DNA of 64,000 bases from Pseudolysinimonas_A sp039912695 (GTDB lineage: Bacteria > Actinomycetota > Actinomycetes > Actinomycetales > Microbacteriaceae). This document shows, piece after piece, positions 26,586 to 33,535 of the stretch; position 1 is the first letter of the stretch; every line of letters begins with the position of its first letter. The stretch is taken from NCBI RefSeq assembly GCF_039912695.1, contig NZ_JBDSPJ010000022.1:124001-188000 (forward strand), written 5' to 3'. The notes beneath the pieces are model-generated. The model made no database searches and was not told where the DNA came from. It saw nothing but the letters and a program-made list of their open reading frames with translations. The translations under genes were made by a program, and so were the position numbers.

Positions 26586-27446
26586 TCAGCCGAAAAACTC
26601 CTCAACCGCGGCGTCGAGTTTCGGCCTGCCCGGTCCGATCCATCCCAGGTGCGTCGGCGAACCCAACTCCACGAGCGTGGCGTTCGGGATGAGCGCGGCG
26701 AACTCCTCCGAGTGCGCGAAACTCACCCCACCCTCATCACGGGATGCCGTCACGAGCGTCGGGCAGGTCACGCTGATGATTGCCGCGCGTCGAGCATCCG
26801 CGCCGTCAGGACCCGAATGGCGCAGGTCGTTCGCGAAGCCGGCATCCGACGACATCGAGAGAAACAGGTCGCGCGCCTCATCCCGGTCATCAGCGGTCAG
26901 GTCGCCCCACCACTCGTCGATCGGGATTCTCGACAGCGGCGCCAGCATCCGTTTCAGACCGCTCTCGGATCGCACCATTCGATGCACGAGGCCCCAGACC
27001 ACCCCCTGCAAAAGCGGCGAGAAGACGATAGGGCCGAGGATGCGTTCCGCCCGCGTATCCGGATACGACAGGGCCGACGGCGCACAACTGTGCAACGCGA
27101 GCCGCTCGACCGCGAGACTGGGATGCGTGGCGACGTGGACCGCCTGCATCCCGCCGAAGGACACCCCGACCGCCGCCGCGATCGTGCTGACGCCGAGTTG
27201 TGCGCATACCTCGGCAATGAGGTCCGCGAACTGGGCGGGGTCGAGGTGCCCGACGCGGGTGGCGCCGTAGCCGGGGCGGGAGAACGCGATGACCCGGTGG
27301 CCGAGCCGGCGGTACGGTTCCCACCCGCAGTCGACCGCGGCGGAGGAGTGGCCGCCGGGGAAGAACAGCACCGGCGGCTTCTCACCCGGGAGGTCGACGA
27401 ACTCCACCGGCCCGACGGTGGTCGTGACGGTTCGGCGTTCGGGCAT
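26586..27446 (-). CDS. alpha/beta hydrolase
   Basis: A 286-residue hydrolase. The nucleophile is Ser in GVSFGGMQ, the oxyanion region is FFPGGHSSA, and the base is probably His in GSPTHLGWIG, with an acid in VTASRDEGGV. I start at ATG 27446; the longer frame to 27566 overlaps the neighbouring promoter and is Arg-rich. Substrate unknown. Confidence 0.88.
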   Translation of the reverse strand: MPERRTVTTTVGPVEFVDLPGEKPPVLFFPGGHSSAAVDCGWEPYRRLGHRVIAFSRPGYGATRVGHLDPAQFADLIAEVCAQLGVSTIAAAVGVSFGGMQAVHVATHPSLAVERLALHSCAPSALSYPDTRAERILGPIVFSPLLQGVVWGLVHRMVRSESGLKRMLAPLSRIPIDEWWGDLTADDRDEARDLFLSMSSDAGFANDLRHSGPDGADARRAAIISVTCPTLVTASRDEGGVSFAHSEEFAALIPNATLVELGSPTHLGWIGPGRPKLDAAVEEFFG

Positions 27447-27486
27447 GGCACCAGTGTGCTCGCCCTTGCCCTCGGTGCTGAGCAGC

Positions 27487-27672
27487 CTATCGAGCCGTCT
27501 GGTCGGCCTCATCGTCGGCGGAAGCCGGGACTTCGATGAACCAATGCTGCCCCGGGCGGGGTCCACGACTGGGCTGCGGGTTCAGGGCCTCGAAGCGGCG
27601 CATGGTCTCTTCGGGCGACATATCGTCGTCTTCAAGCCAGTCCTTCTCCATGCGTTTCATCATCTCACCCAC
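27487..27672 (-). CDS. small protein, putative antitoxin of a BrnT/DUF4258-like pair
   Basis: A 61-residue charged protein (MGEMMKRMEKDWLEDDDMSPEETMRRFEAL) with a Pro/Arg-rich second half. It overlaps the toxin-like gene by 13 bp and lies downstream of it. Small size, charge and overlap suggest an antitoxin. I do not recognise a DNA-binding fold. Confidence 0.6.
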   Translation of the reverse strand: MGEMMKRMEKDWLEDDDMSPEETMRRFEALNPQPSRGPRPGQHWFIEVPASADDEADQTAR

Positions 27673-28010
27673 CTAGCAGTCTTGATAAGCCAAACATCGG
27701 TGTCGGGATCCCACTCCGGCGTCGGGACGAGCCAGACGACAAGTTGCCGTCCCGTTGCCGTGGTCCCAAGGACGACAAGTCGCCCACCGTGCCGGGGATC
27801 GTCATCCCAAGCGAGCATGACGCGCGCCGGATACTGGATCGCTTCGCGAACCAGATCGGCGGTGAGGCCGTGCTTCGACCTCAGCTTCCTTTCGACACTC
27901 GGCGCGCAGACCACCAGTCCGATGTAGTCACGCACGCCGCCAGGCTGACCGAGACTCTCGTTGAAGATGAGGGAGCGCTTCGGTTCTGGGGAAGCATCGG
28001 GCACAGACAC
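27660..28010 (-). CDS. RelE/BrnT-like (DUF4258-type) putative toxin
   Basis: A 116-residue protein. After a 25-residue polar start, it reads VERKLRSKHGLTADLVREAIQYP, then GGRLVVLGTTATGRQLVVWLVP and ends VWLIKTARWV. The order helix - strand (G-T-G) - strand ending W-x-I-x-TAR is what DUF4258/BrnT-like RNases show. A GTG at 27930 (VRDYIGL) is an alternative start. Toxin-first order would be as in HigBA. Confidence 0.6.
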   Translation of the reverse strand: MSVPDASPEPKRSLIFNESLGQPGGVRDYIGLVVCAPSVERKLRSKHGLTADLVREAIQYPARVMLAWDDDPRHGGRLVVLGTTATGRQLVVWLVPTPEWDPDTDVWLIKTARWVR

Positions 28011-28165
28011 CTCTGGGGTGGAATCAACCCGTCCCGAGCTGTAAAACAGTGATCACGCTAGCCGCCACGCGAGGCCGTATGGCTAGCAGCGATGTCGGCG
28101 AGCCGGTCTAACGTTCGAGTCGAAGGCGGCCAACCAACCGCCAAGATCACGAATGGAGTGGATCC

Positions 28166-28300
28166 ATGACGTATCACTCGTCTAACCCTTCCGATCCGGA
28201 TGTCTACCACGATCGGGATGATTGCCCCGTTGGGAAGCAGATCCCGGCCGCCAATCGCGTGAGCGGAATCGGCGGGTACCGGAAATGCGAGCGCTGCTGA
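28166..28300 (+). CDS. 44-residue zinc-ribbon-like protein (H-x4-C ... C-x2-C)
   Basis: The frame starts at ATG 28166 after GGAGTGG. Its potential metal ligands are His15, Cys20, Cys41 and Cys44: VYHDRDDCPVGKQI, then GIGGYRKCERC at the C-terminus. Similar tiny actinobacterial proteins with a VYH...C...GxGG...CxxC pattern exist, as far as I recall; their function is not established. A perfect hairpin terminator follows 12 bp downstream, which supports a real, separately transcribed gene. Confidence 0.72.
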   Translation: MTYHSSNPSDPDVYHDRDDCPVGKQIPAANRVSGIGGYRKCERC

Positions 28301-28311
28301 ACTAGCAACTC

Positions 28312-28339
28312 GTGGGTGGAGCGCAAGCGCTCCACCCAC
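28312..28339. terminator. bidirectional hairpin terminator
   Basis: GTGGGTGGAGCGC (28312-28324) and GCGCTCCACCCAC (28327-28339) are perfect 13-bp arms separated by AA. It sits between the small plus-strand gene and the convergent yidC-like gene and can serve both. Confidence 0.8.
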
Positions 28340-28353
28340 TTCCATGCCATCCG

Positions 28354-29100
28354 TCAGGCGGTCGCCGGATTCAATGCACCTCCCGGCAGTTGCCGCCGCA
28401 GAATCGTTCGCTCAAAGAACGTCCACGTCGTCGAAACGCTGACGTACAACACGGCGGCGAGCGGCACGAACGCCGAGATCACCACCGAGATGAACGGCAA
28501 CCACGACAGCATCCCGGTCAAACCGGCAAGCGGACTGGCGGGGTCGACGGGCGTCGCCATCCTGAGCGCCTGCTGCCGCGTGAACCACGCGACGACGCCG
28601 ATCACGACGAGCAGCACCGCCGGCACGAGAGCCGCCACGAAGTCGCCCGACGTGAGAGCGGTCACGAACGAGTGACCGAGCGGCGCTCCGAACAGTTGTT
28701 GCGTGAGCAGCTCATTAGGATGCCCGTTGATCGTCGCCGACACCGCGACGCCGTAGAGCAGCGAGACGACCGGGATCTGCGCGAGCGACGGCAGGATGCC
28801 GGCGAACGGCGAGACGCCCTCCTCCTTGTGCAACTCGAGCGTCTTGCGCTGCAGCAGTTCGGGGTTCTTCTTGAAGCGCCGCTGCAGTTCGGCGACCTTG
28901 GGCGCCATCCTCTTGCGGTTGATCTCGGCGCGGATGAGCCGCACGCCGAGCGGAATCAGCGCCGCACGCACGATGAGCGTGACGAGCACGATGGCGGCTG
29001 CGGCGGCGGCTCCCCCGGCGACGGGTTCGAGCAGTGTGGCGAGGCTGAGGATGAGCGAGTGCGCGCCGTCGAGCAGCACGCCGATGAATGGGATGTTCAT
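28354..29100 (-). CDS. YidC/Oxa1-family membrane protein insertase (paralogue)
   Basis: A 248-residue protein. It shows the Oxa1 core: a first helix, the basic loop RLIRAEINRKRMAPKVAELQRRFKKNPELLQRKTLELHKEEG, then PFAGILPSLAQIPVVSLLYGV and further helices. The conserved Arg in the hydrophilic groove is probably in LGVRLIRAEI. It is shorter than the housekeeping YidC and has no rnpA/rpmH neighbours, so it is most likely a second copy. DUF6412 follows upstream in the same direction. Confidence 0.88.
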   Translation of the reverse strand: MNIPFIGVLLDGAHSLILSLATLLEPVAGGAAAAAAIVLVTLIVRAALIPLGVRLIRAEINRKRMAPKVAELQRRFKKNPELLQRKTLELHKEEGVSPFAGILPSLAQIPVVSLLYGVAVSATINGHPNELLTQQLFGAPLGHSFVTALTSGDFVAALVPAVLLVVIGVVAWFTRQQALRMATPVDPASPLAGLTGMLSWLPFISVVISAFVPLAAVLYVSVSTTWTFFERTILRRQLPGGALNPATA

Positions 29101-29171
29101 AGGTTTTCAGTTCCTTGCGATGGGTGGGATGTGGGCGCGTCTGGCCGCACATCCGTTCGCAGGAACGAAAA

Positions 29172-29483
29172 CTATGCGGCCGAGAACATCCCGCCCGGAG
29201 CGCGTGAGCGCACCCGTCCGTCGGAGTCAGGGTGGCTCGGCTCCGCGATTCGGCTGAGCGACTCCGCATGAGTGCGTGCGCGCTGCCCGACGAAGGTCTG
29301 GCGTTCGATCGGCACGGCGACGGTGCGCTGCGCGACCAGGATCACCGCGGCTGCAAGAGTGGATGCCGCGAGCGCAGCCAACACGGAACCCGGCGTAGGC
29401 GCGTGGGCGGTCGCGAGTACGAGAGCGACGACGCCGGCCAGCGCGACGAGCAGCGCCTGGGCGCGCAGGGTCACTCTCGTCAT
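29172..29483 (-). CDS. DUF6412-type small membrane protein
   Basis: A 103-residue protein with two membrane helices (about 8-25 and 32-50) and a polar tail rich in Arg/Ser. To my knowledge DUF6412 genes often neighbour yidC paralogues in actinobacteria, as here with 71 bp between them. I start at ATG 29483 rather than 29522. Function unknown. Confidence 0.72.
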   Translation of the reverse strand: MTRVTLRAQALLVALAGVVALVLATAHAPTPGSVLAALAASTLAAAVILVAQRTVAVPIERQTFVGQRARTHAESLSRIAEPSHPDSDGRVRSRAPGGMFSAA

Positions 29484-29888
29484 GGGGTCAAAGGTACGCG
29501 CGACGGCGTCCTGGCGCTTCATCCCGCTGGAGTATCTTCGTCAGGCCGAACCGCCAGTTCATTGCTGTGCGCAGCGCGGTGTATGGAAACCAAGCCTGCG
29601 CTCACCTCCACCCCGCCCGCTATCGTCAAACGGTGACCGAGTCAGGCTTGGCGCCGCTCCTCCCCGAGAGTGAGCGCGACCTGCTGTACCTGACCCGCAA
29701 GACGCCGCCGTGGCAGGTACGGGCGGTCGAGCAGCTCCTGGGCCTTGGCGACTGACCCTTCGAGATCGTGGTGGTGACGAGAGTCTCGTTCGAAAGACCG
29801 GTCGCTTGTGAGTCGCGTCACCTCGACGCGCGTCACCCCAAAGGACGGAGGGGCAGCCACGGCGACCAGAGCGGTTGAAGAGCCGAAG
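29484..29888. other. intergenic region, edge of accessory segment
   Basis: No convincing long gene. A 40-residue frame from GTG 29633 to 29755 (ESERDLLYLTRKTPPWQVRAVEQLLGLG) is protein-like but lacks a ribosome site; a TATCGT element lies 6 nt before it, as a leaderless start would need. The antisense 97-codon frame here looks like a shadow. Confidence 0.4.
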
Positions 29889-30668
29889 TCAGAGGGGCTG
29901 AACGAGACCGCGCTCTTCAACAGACCTTTGACCAACGATTGTAATTCGCACTAATGAATCAACCAGGTGGACGAGATGCTTCGCATGAAGCTGCCCGAGC
30001 GTTCGCAGCGCGTTGGCCTGCATGCTGGCGGGAAGCCAACTCGCAAGTGTCTTCCGGTCAACTCCTAGCGGCCCCGCCCAGTACGCAAGGACGAGCAAGT
30101 GGTCCGAGGCAGGCAGGGTTCGCAACACACGAGGTGATCCATCAAAGACCTGAATCATCGGGACTTCTCGAGTGACGAGTACCTCAATCAACGCTTGCGC
30201 ATCGGCCGCTGACACGGCGTGGTAGAGGCGAACGAGCTCGGCAAGTATCCAGCTCAGTACCGCGACCACGAGTGTCGCGTCCTGGACATTCGGATCAATG
30301 CCATCGGAAAGGTGAGCTGTGTTTCGCTTGTTTCTGATGTCGTAGACGACCCGCACGGATCTAGGAATATGGAGCCGAACGGACTCCGGTTCGGCGCTGA
30401 CGGCGATACCGCCGAGCGCCTTTATCGTCGCTTCAACGGAAAAACGCGGGTCTGCGAGTGGGGTAAATGAGCCGGTCGTTCTCCACTCAAGGATCCTCAT
30501 TACCGCTTCCGCGAAGCGGCCGCCTTGGACCGCGTTCGGCATGAAGTCCTCTAAGTAGTAGCGCCGCTTCGCTTCGACGAACGACTCTATGAGCTCCCGT
30601 GCCAAGTCGGAAGGGACTCCTGCGGCGACAAAGCCAGACTCCAGTGTCGAAGTGTCAAGCGAGCTCAA
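29889..30668 (-). CDS. HEPN-like protein, putative RNase or defence effector
   Basis: A 259-residue soluble protein. Residues about 105-150 carry VRVVYDIRNKRNTAHLSDGID followed by a long hydrophobic helix (VVAVLSWILAELVRLYH). RNKRNTAH fits the R-x4-6-H motif of HEPN ribonucleases. The C-terminal 80 residues look like a winged-helix segment (LLVLAYWAGPLGVDRKTLASWL). The TTG start at 30668 follows AAAGGGTGAG and lies two codons after an in-frame TAG that ends the upstream gene. Low-GC for the window; probably acquired. Confidence 0.55.
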   Translation of the reverse strand: MSSLDTSTLESGFVAAGVPSDLARELIESFVEAKRRYYLEDFMPNAVQGGRFAEAVMRILEWRTTGSFTPLADPRFSVEATIKALGGIAVSAEPESVRLHIPRSVRVVYDIRNKRNTAHLSDGIDPNVQDATLVVAVLSWILAELVRLYHAVSAADAQALIEVLVTREVPMIQVFDGSPRVLRTLPASDHLLVLAYWAGPLGVDRKTLASWLPASMQANALRTLGQLHAKHLVHLVDSLVRITIVGQRSVEERGLVQPL

Positions 30669-30671
30669 CAG

Positions 30672-31079
30672 CTACTCACCCTTTTGTCCTCGGTGGGCGT
30701 CGATGATTACCGCGAGCCGCTTGAGAGTGTCGCCACCCTTGATGTGCACAAAACGGTTTCCCCGCGAACCGACGATCGTGATTGCCTTCTCCCGAGCAAG
30801 CGAGCTGGAGAAGTTGTCGACATCGTAAGCATTCTTCCGCCGGCACTCGTCGGCGATCCGACTCACCGGCACGTCGCGAACACCGAGTGCGTAATGGTAA
30901 GCGGCGGTCAGTGCGACCGCGATCGACCTCGACTGCTCCGCGAAGTTCGCTCCGAGCTGGATCGTCCGGCCGTTGAGAATCGGCCTGCCTCGTTCGAAAT
31001 GGAACAGTCCCTCAAGAACCTGCTGCTCGAGACCAGACTCGAGAGCGAACTTCGCGAACAGCTCATCGTTCGGCAGCAC
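30672..31079 (-). CDS. winged-helix-like hypothetical protein
   Basis: A 135-residue frame from GTG 31079, whose G is shared with the TAG stop of the upstream gene (TAGTG). The C-terminal part (IADECRRKNAYDVDNFSSSLAREKAITIVG...RFVHIKGGDTLKRLAVII) looks like a winged helix. The same frame stays open to 31208, where RESKPEATDDD looks like an interdomain linker, so it may once have been fused to the upstream frame. The next gene is in the same frame after a single TAG. Confidence 0.55.
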   Translation of the reverse strand: MLPNDELFAKFALESGLEQQVLEGLFHFERGRPILNGRTIQLGANFAEQSRSIAVALTAAYHYALGVRDVPVSRIADECRRKNAYDVDNFSSSLAREKAITIVGSRGNRFVHIKGGDTLKRLAVIIDAHRGQKGE

Positions 31080-31432
31080 TAGCCCCAGTACGTCATCGTC
31101 CGTCGCTTCCGGCTTCGACTCGCGGAAGCTCGCGCAGTGTTCCGCTTCTGTTTGCTTGCGCGGTCTGACGTGCCTACTGCGGCGTCCGCCGCAGCTCGTA
31201 AGGCACACGGCTTGCCAATCGGATGGCGCGCGGCGCGGAGCTCTTCCATCGCCTCCTTGAAGGCGACCTCTTGCAAGTTCTCAGGAACGCCGGCGTCTTT
31301 GACTGCCTTCCACGCCTCGGCGATCATTTCGCTAACAGCCATTTGGGTCTCCGATGCGTTTACCCAGATGCTAGCCACCTCCGAGTGGCTTGACTCGTAT
31401 TCAGTGCGGTCGGCGGCCAATTGCCTAGCCAT
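31079..31432 (-). CDS. hypothetical protein, first gene of the HEPN-like operon
   Basis: A 117-residue frame from ATG 31432 (AGGAGG 12 nt upstream; GTG 31459 also possible). The first 75 residues form helices (SETQMAVSEMIAEAWKAVKDAGVPENLQEVAF), and the last 35 are Arg/Ser/Lys-rich and look like a linker or out-of-frame translation. A one-base indel near 31150-31170 would fuse it to the winged-helix frame below. I do not recognise the family. Confidence 0.45.
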   Translation of the reverse strand: MARQLAADRTEYESSHSEVASIWVNASETQMAVSEMIAEAWKAVKDAGVPENLQEVAFKEAMEELRAARHPIGKPCALRAAADAAVGTSDRASKQKRNTARASASRSRKRRTMTYWG

Positions 31433-31482
31433 GAATACGCCGAACCCTCCTGGGGCCACCGAGCCTGAGTTTCGCGGTCAGC

Positions 31483-32685
31483 TCATGGTGCCGGGGATAC
31501 TCTCATCGCGACTCTTGCATTTAATGCGTCAAGTTCTTCCAGAACATCGCTTGCGGCCCAAACTCTGTCTCTCTTTCGGCCCGTGATCTCGTAAATGATC
31601 GCCTCTTGCTCAAGCCGTTCCACTGCCTGGTATGCGCTGGCGAGATTAGTTCCTGTCCTCGTGACCACCTGATCAACGGTGAAGACAGGAAGGTCCAGCA
31701 TGAAGTCCAACATTCGGTCGGCCGCCGACCCTTTCCGCGGTCGGACGGCCGACCGCCAGATGTCTGGCAGGCCAGCCAGCACTGTCGCCGAGGCTTCGGC
31801 CTCCTTGCTGGCGAGCGAAGTCGCCGCACACATGAGCTCAACCAGTTCGTCGACGGCGCCGAGTCGATAGTCATCCAAGAGCCTGAAATAGCGGTCGCGG
31901 TCGGCAACTAAGACCGACGCGATCGGAATCACAGTGGACGTGGTCACGCCTCTTCGGCGAAGGACCGCGTTGATCAATGCCCGCCCAATGCGCCCATTGC
32001 CATCAACGAACGGGTGTATCGACTCAAACTGAGCGTGCGCAAGTGCAGCCTGAGCCAGTGCCGGGATGTCTTCTCGGTTGACGAAAATCATTAGGTCCGC
32101 CATCAATGCCTCAACCAGCTCGTATGGAGGTGGCACGTAGAGCGCGCCGCGAGGAGAGAAGTCGCTTCCACCAATCCAGTTTTGGACCTGTCGGAACTGA
32201 CCGGCAGTCGCGGCGTCGACCGGGTCTTCGAACATGAGCTGTCGGTGGGCTTCAAGAATGTCCGAGATTGCGATCTCGCCATCGCCGGCTTTCTCGATGA
32301 GGGAAGTCAGCGCGCCGATCGCAGCGACCATGCTCGTTGCCGAGTCATTCGACTTGATGCCGATGAGCGCCCGCGCGAAGTCCTCGATTGAAGCATCGAT
32401 GTGTTCGATCTTCGATGAGGCGACCGACTCCGTTCTGATCAGGAAGCCACCCAGCGACGCGAGTTGGCGCCCCATTCCTGAATCCAGAGTGGTGGCGTCG
32501 CGAGCTGCCTTCTCGCCGACCGCGATCAAGGGGCCGCTCAAACGAACATCGAGTTCGCCAATGAACGGTGGAAGGCGCACCTCTACTTGAGTAACGGTCC
32601 GGTCGGCACGTGGACCTCTTCGTACCATTTGCTGCCAGGGGCGTACCTCGGAAGCGTGCAGTGGCCAGTCCATGGAGGGCTTCAC
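31483..32685 (-). CDS. Fic-family AMPylase-like protein
   Basis: A 400-residue protein: a polar N-terminus, DUF4172-like helices, the Fic core with HPFVDGNGRIGR (residues 224-235, catalytic His224), flap YVPPPYEL (183-190), and a C-terminal winged-helix part (VFTVDQVVTRTGTNLASAYQAVERLEQEAIIYEIT). It would transfer AMP to a protein hydroxyl. The usual inhibitory helix motif S-x3-E-G/N appears as SSKIEH (90-95), with His instead of Gly/Asn. GTG 32685 or ATG 32673 could be the start. Confidence 0.88.
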   Translation of the reverse strand: MKPSMDWPLHASEVRPWQQMVRRGPRADRTVTQVEVRLPPFIGELDVRLSGPLIAVGEKAARDATTLDSGMGRQLASLGGFLIRTESVASSKIEHIDASIEDFARALIGIKSNDSATSMVAAIGALTSLIEKAGDGEIAISDILEAHRQLMFEDPVDAATAGQFRQVQNWIGGSDFSPRGALYVPPPYELVEALMADLMIFVNREDIPALAQAALAHAQFESIHPFVDGNGRIGRALINAVLRRRGVTTSTVIPIASVLVADRDRYFRLLDDYRLGAVDELVELMCAATSLASKEAEASATVLAGLPDIWRSAVRPRKGSAADRMLDFMLDLPVFTVDQVVTRTGTNLASAYQAVERLEQEAIIYEITGRKRDRVWAASDVLEELDALNARVAMRVSPAP

Positions 32686-33016
32686 GCTGCGATCCTAAAG
32701 GATCATCGGCACTGTTCTGACTTAGGCGGCCAAGTCAGAACAGCGGGTGCCGACTCTTTGGGTTGTGGTCTCCGTTTTGGATCAGGACTGCACCAGTGAG
32801 TCACGTCGTCCATAGTCACACATGATTTCCCAGTTTTTTATCATGTTGATCAGGTATTTTCTTGCCTCCATTCCTCCACGAAAGATTGTCAAGGCATGAG
32901 ATCATGATGCTTCTCCCTTCTCCGAGCTAGAAGCGGCCAACAAAATGACGGTGTTCTCGAACAAGTATCAGGGTAAGGACTCGCCACTTGATTCACTCCA
33001 GTGGTACGATTCGTGA
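32686..33016. other. AT-rich intergenic region with dyads
   Basis: GATCCT-AA-AGGATC (32691-32704) lies just before the fic start. TCGGCA (32706-32711) + CTGTTCTGACTT (32712-32723) face AAGTCAGAACAG (32732-32743) and TGCCGA (32748-32753), a long nearly perfect dyad. The rest, to 33016, is AT-rich without a gene. The dyads may be a fic operator or terminator. Confidence 0.6.
33002..33010 (+). promoter_or_regulatory. extended -10 element, probable leaderless start
   Basis: TGG TACGAT (TACGAT at 33005-33010) ends 6 nt before the ATG at 33017. Transcription would begin at or next to the ATG, which has no ribosome site. Leaderless mRNAs are common in actinobacteria. No -35 is obvious at 17 bp. Confidence 0.45.
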
Positions 33017-33496
33017 ATGGTTGACTACACCGTTCACATCCAGGTCGCCGACAAGGCCATCACGGTCTCTGGCGACCAGAATCTGCTCGACGCCTATAGC
33101 CCCGAGCTCGACTTCATGCGCGTGTTGCTCCGCGGCAGCAACACGCATCAATCGCAGCCGTCGACGTCCTCAACCTCGGCACCGGGGAGCGTTGCTCAGA
33201 ATGCCTTAGAGTCTGCGGACTTCGGGGAGCTGATGATCGGCCTTCCGAACTCCGTCACTGGCACGGACCAGATGCTCGTCGCGGGCTTGTTTGCCCAGCG
33301 CCAGTCGGCAGACAACACATTCACGACAAAGGACGCAAGCAGTCTCTTGCTCGAGCAGGGCTACAAGGTCGGAAATCCGTCTCAGTCCATGACGAACAAC
33401 CTGAAAGCCAAGCGCGTGTTCAAAGTCGGCACGAGCTATCGAGTATCGCGCGCCGGAATCGACTACGTAACCCAGCTTTTCGGACAATCGAACTAG
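33017..33496 (+). CDS. hypothetical protein with winged-helix-like C-terminus
   Basis: A 159-residue protein. The N-terminal 40 residues are beta-like (VHIQVADKAITVSGDQNLL). A Ser/Thr-rich linker (about 44-58) follows. The C-terminal half (TTKDASSLLLEQGYKVGNPSQSMTNNLKAKRVFKVGTSYRVSRAGIDYVTQLF) has a winged-helix pattern similar to the protein at 30672. It probably belongs to the same accessory segment. Function unknown. Confidence 0.65.
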   Translation: MVDYTVHIQVADKAITVSGDQNLLDAYSPELDFMRVLLRGSNTHQSQPSTSSTSAPGSVAQNALESADFGELMIGLPNSVTGTDQMLVAGLFAQRQSADNTFTTKDASSLLLEQGYKVGNPSQSMTNNLKAKRVFKVGTSYRVSRAGIDYVTQLFGQSN

Positions 33497-33535
33497 GCAA
33501 AGCGGCTCGAGCGTCGCCCGCCAGCGGCTTTCGCT

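Noticed and set aside
28058..28345. 95-codon minus-strand frame
   Set aside because: It overlaps the better-supported 44-residue zinc-ribbon-like gene and its terminator, and has no family features.
29642..29935. 97-codon minus-strand frame
   Set aside because: No ribosome site, composition not protein-like, and it overlaps the HEPN-like gene's 3' end.
32706..32753. complete insertion sequence
   Set aside because: The dyad resembles paired terminal repeats, but there is no transposase frame between or beside the arms.
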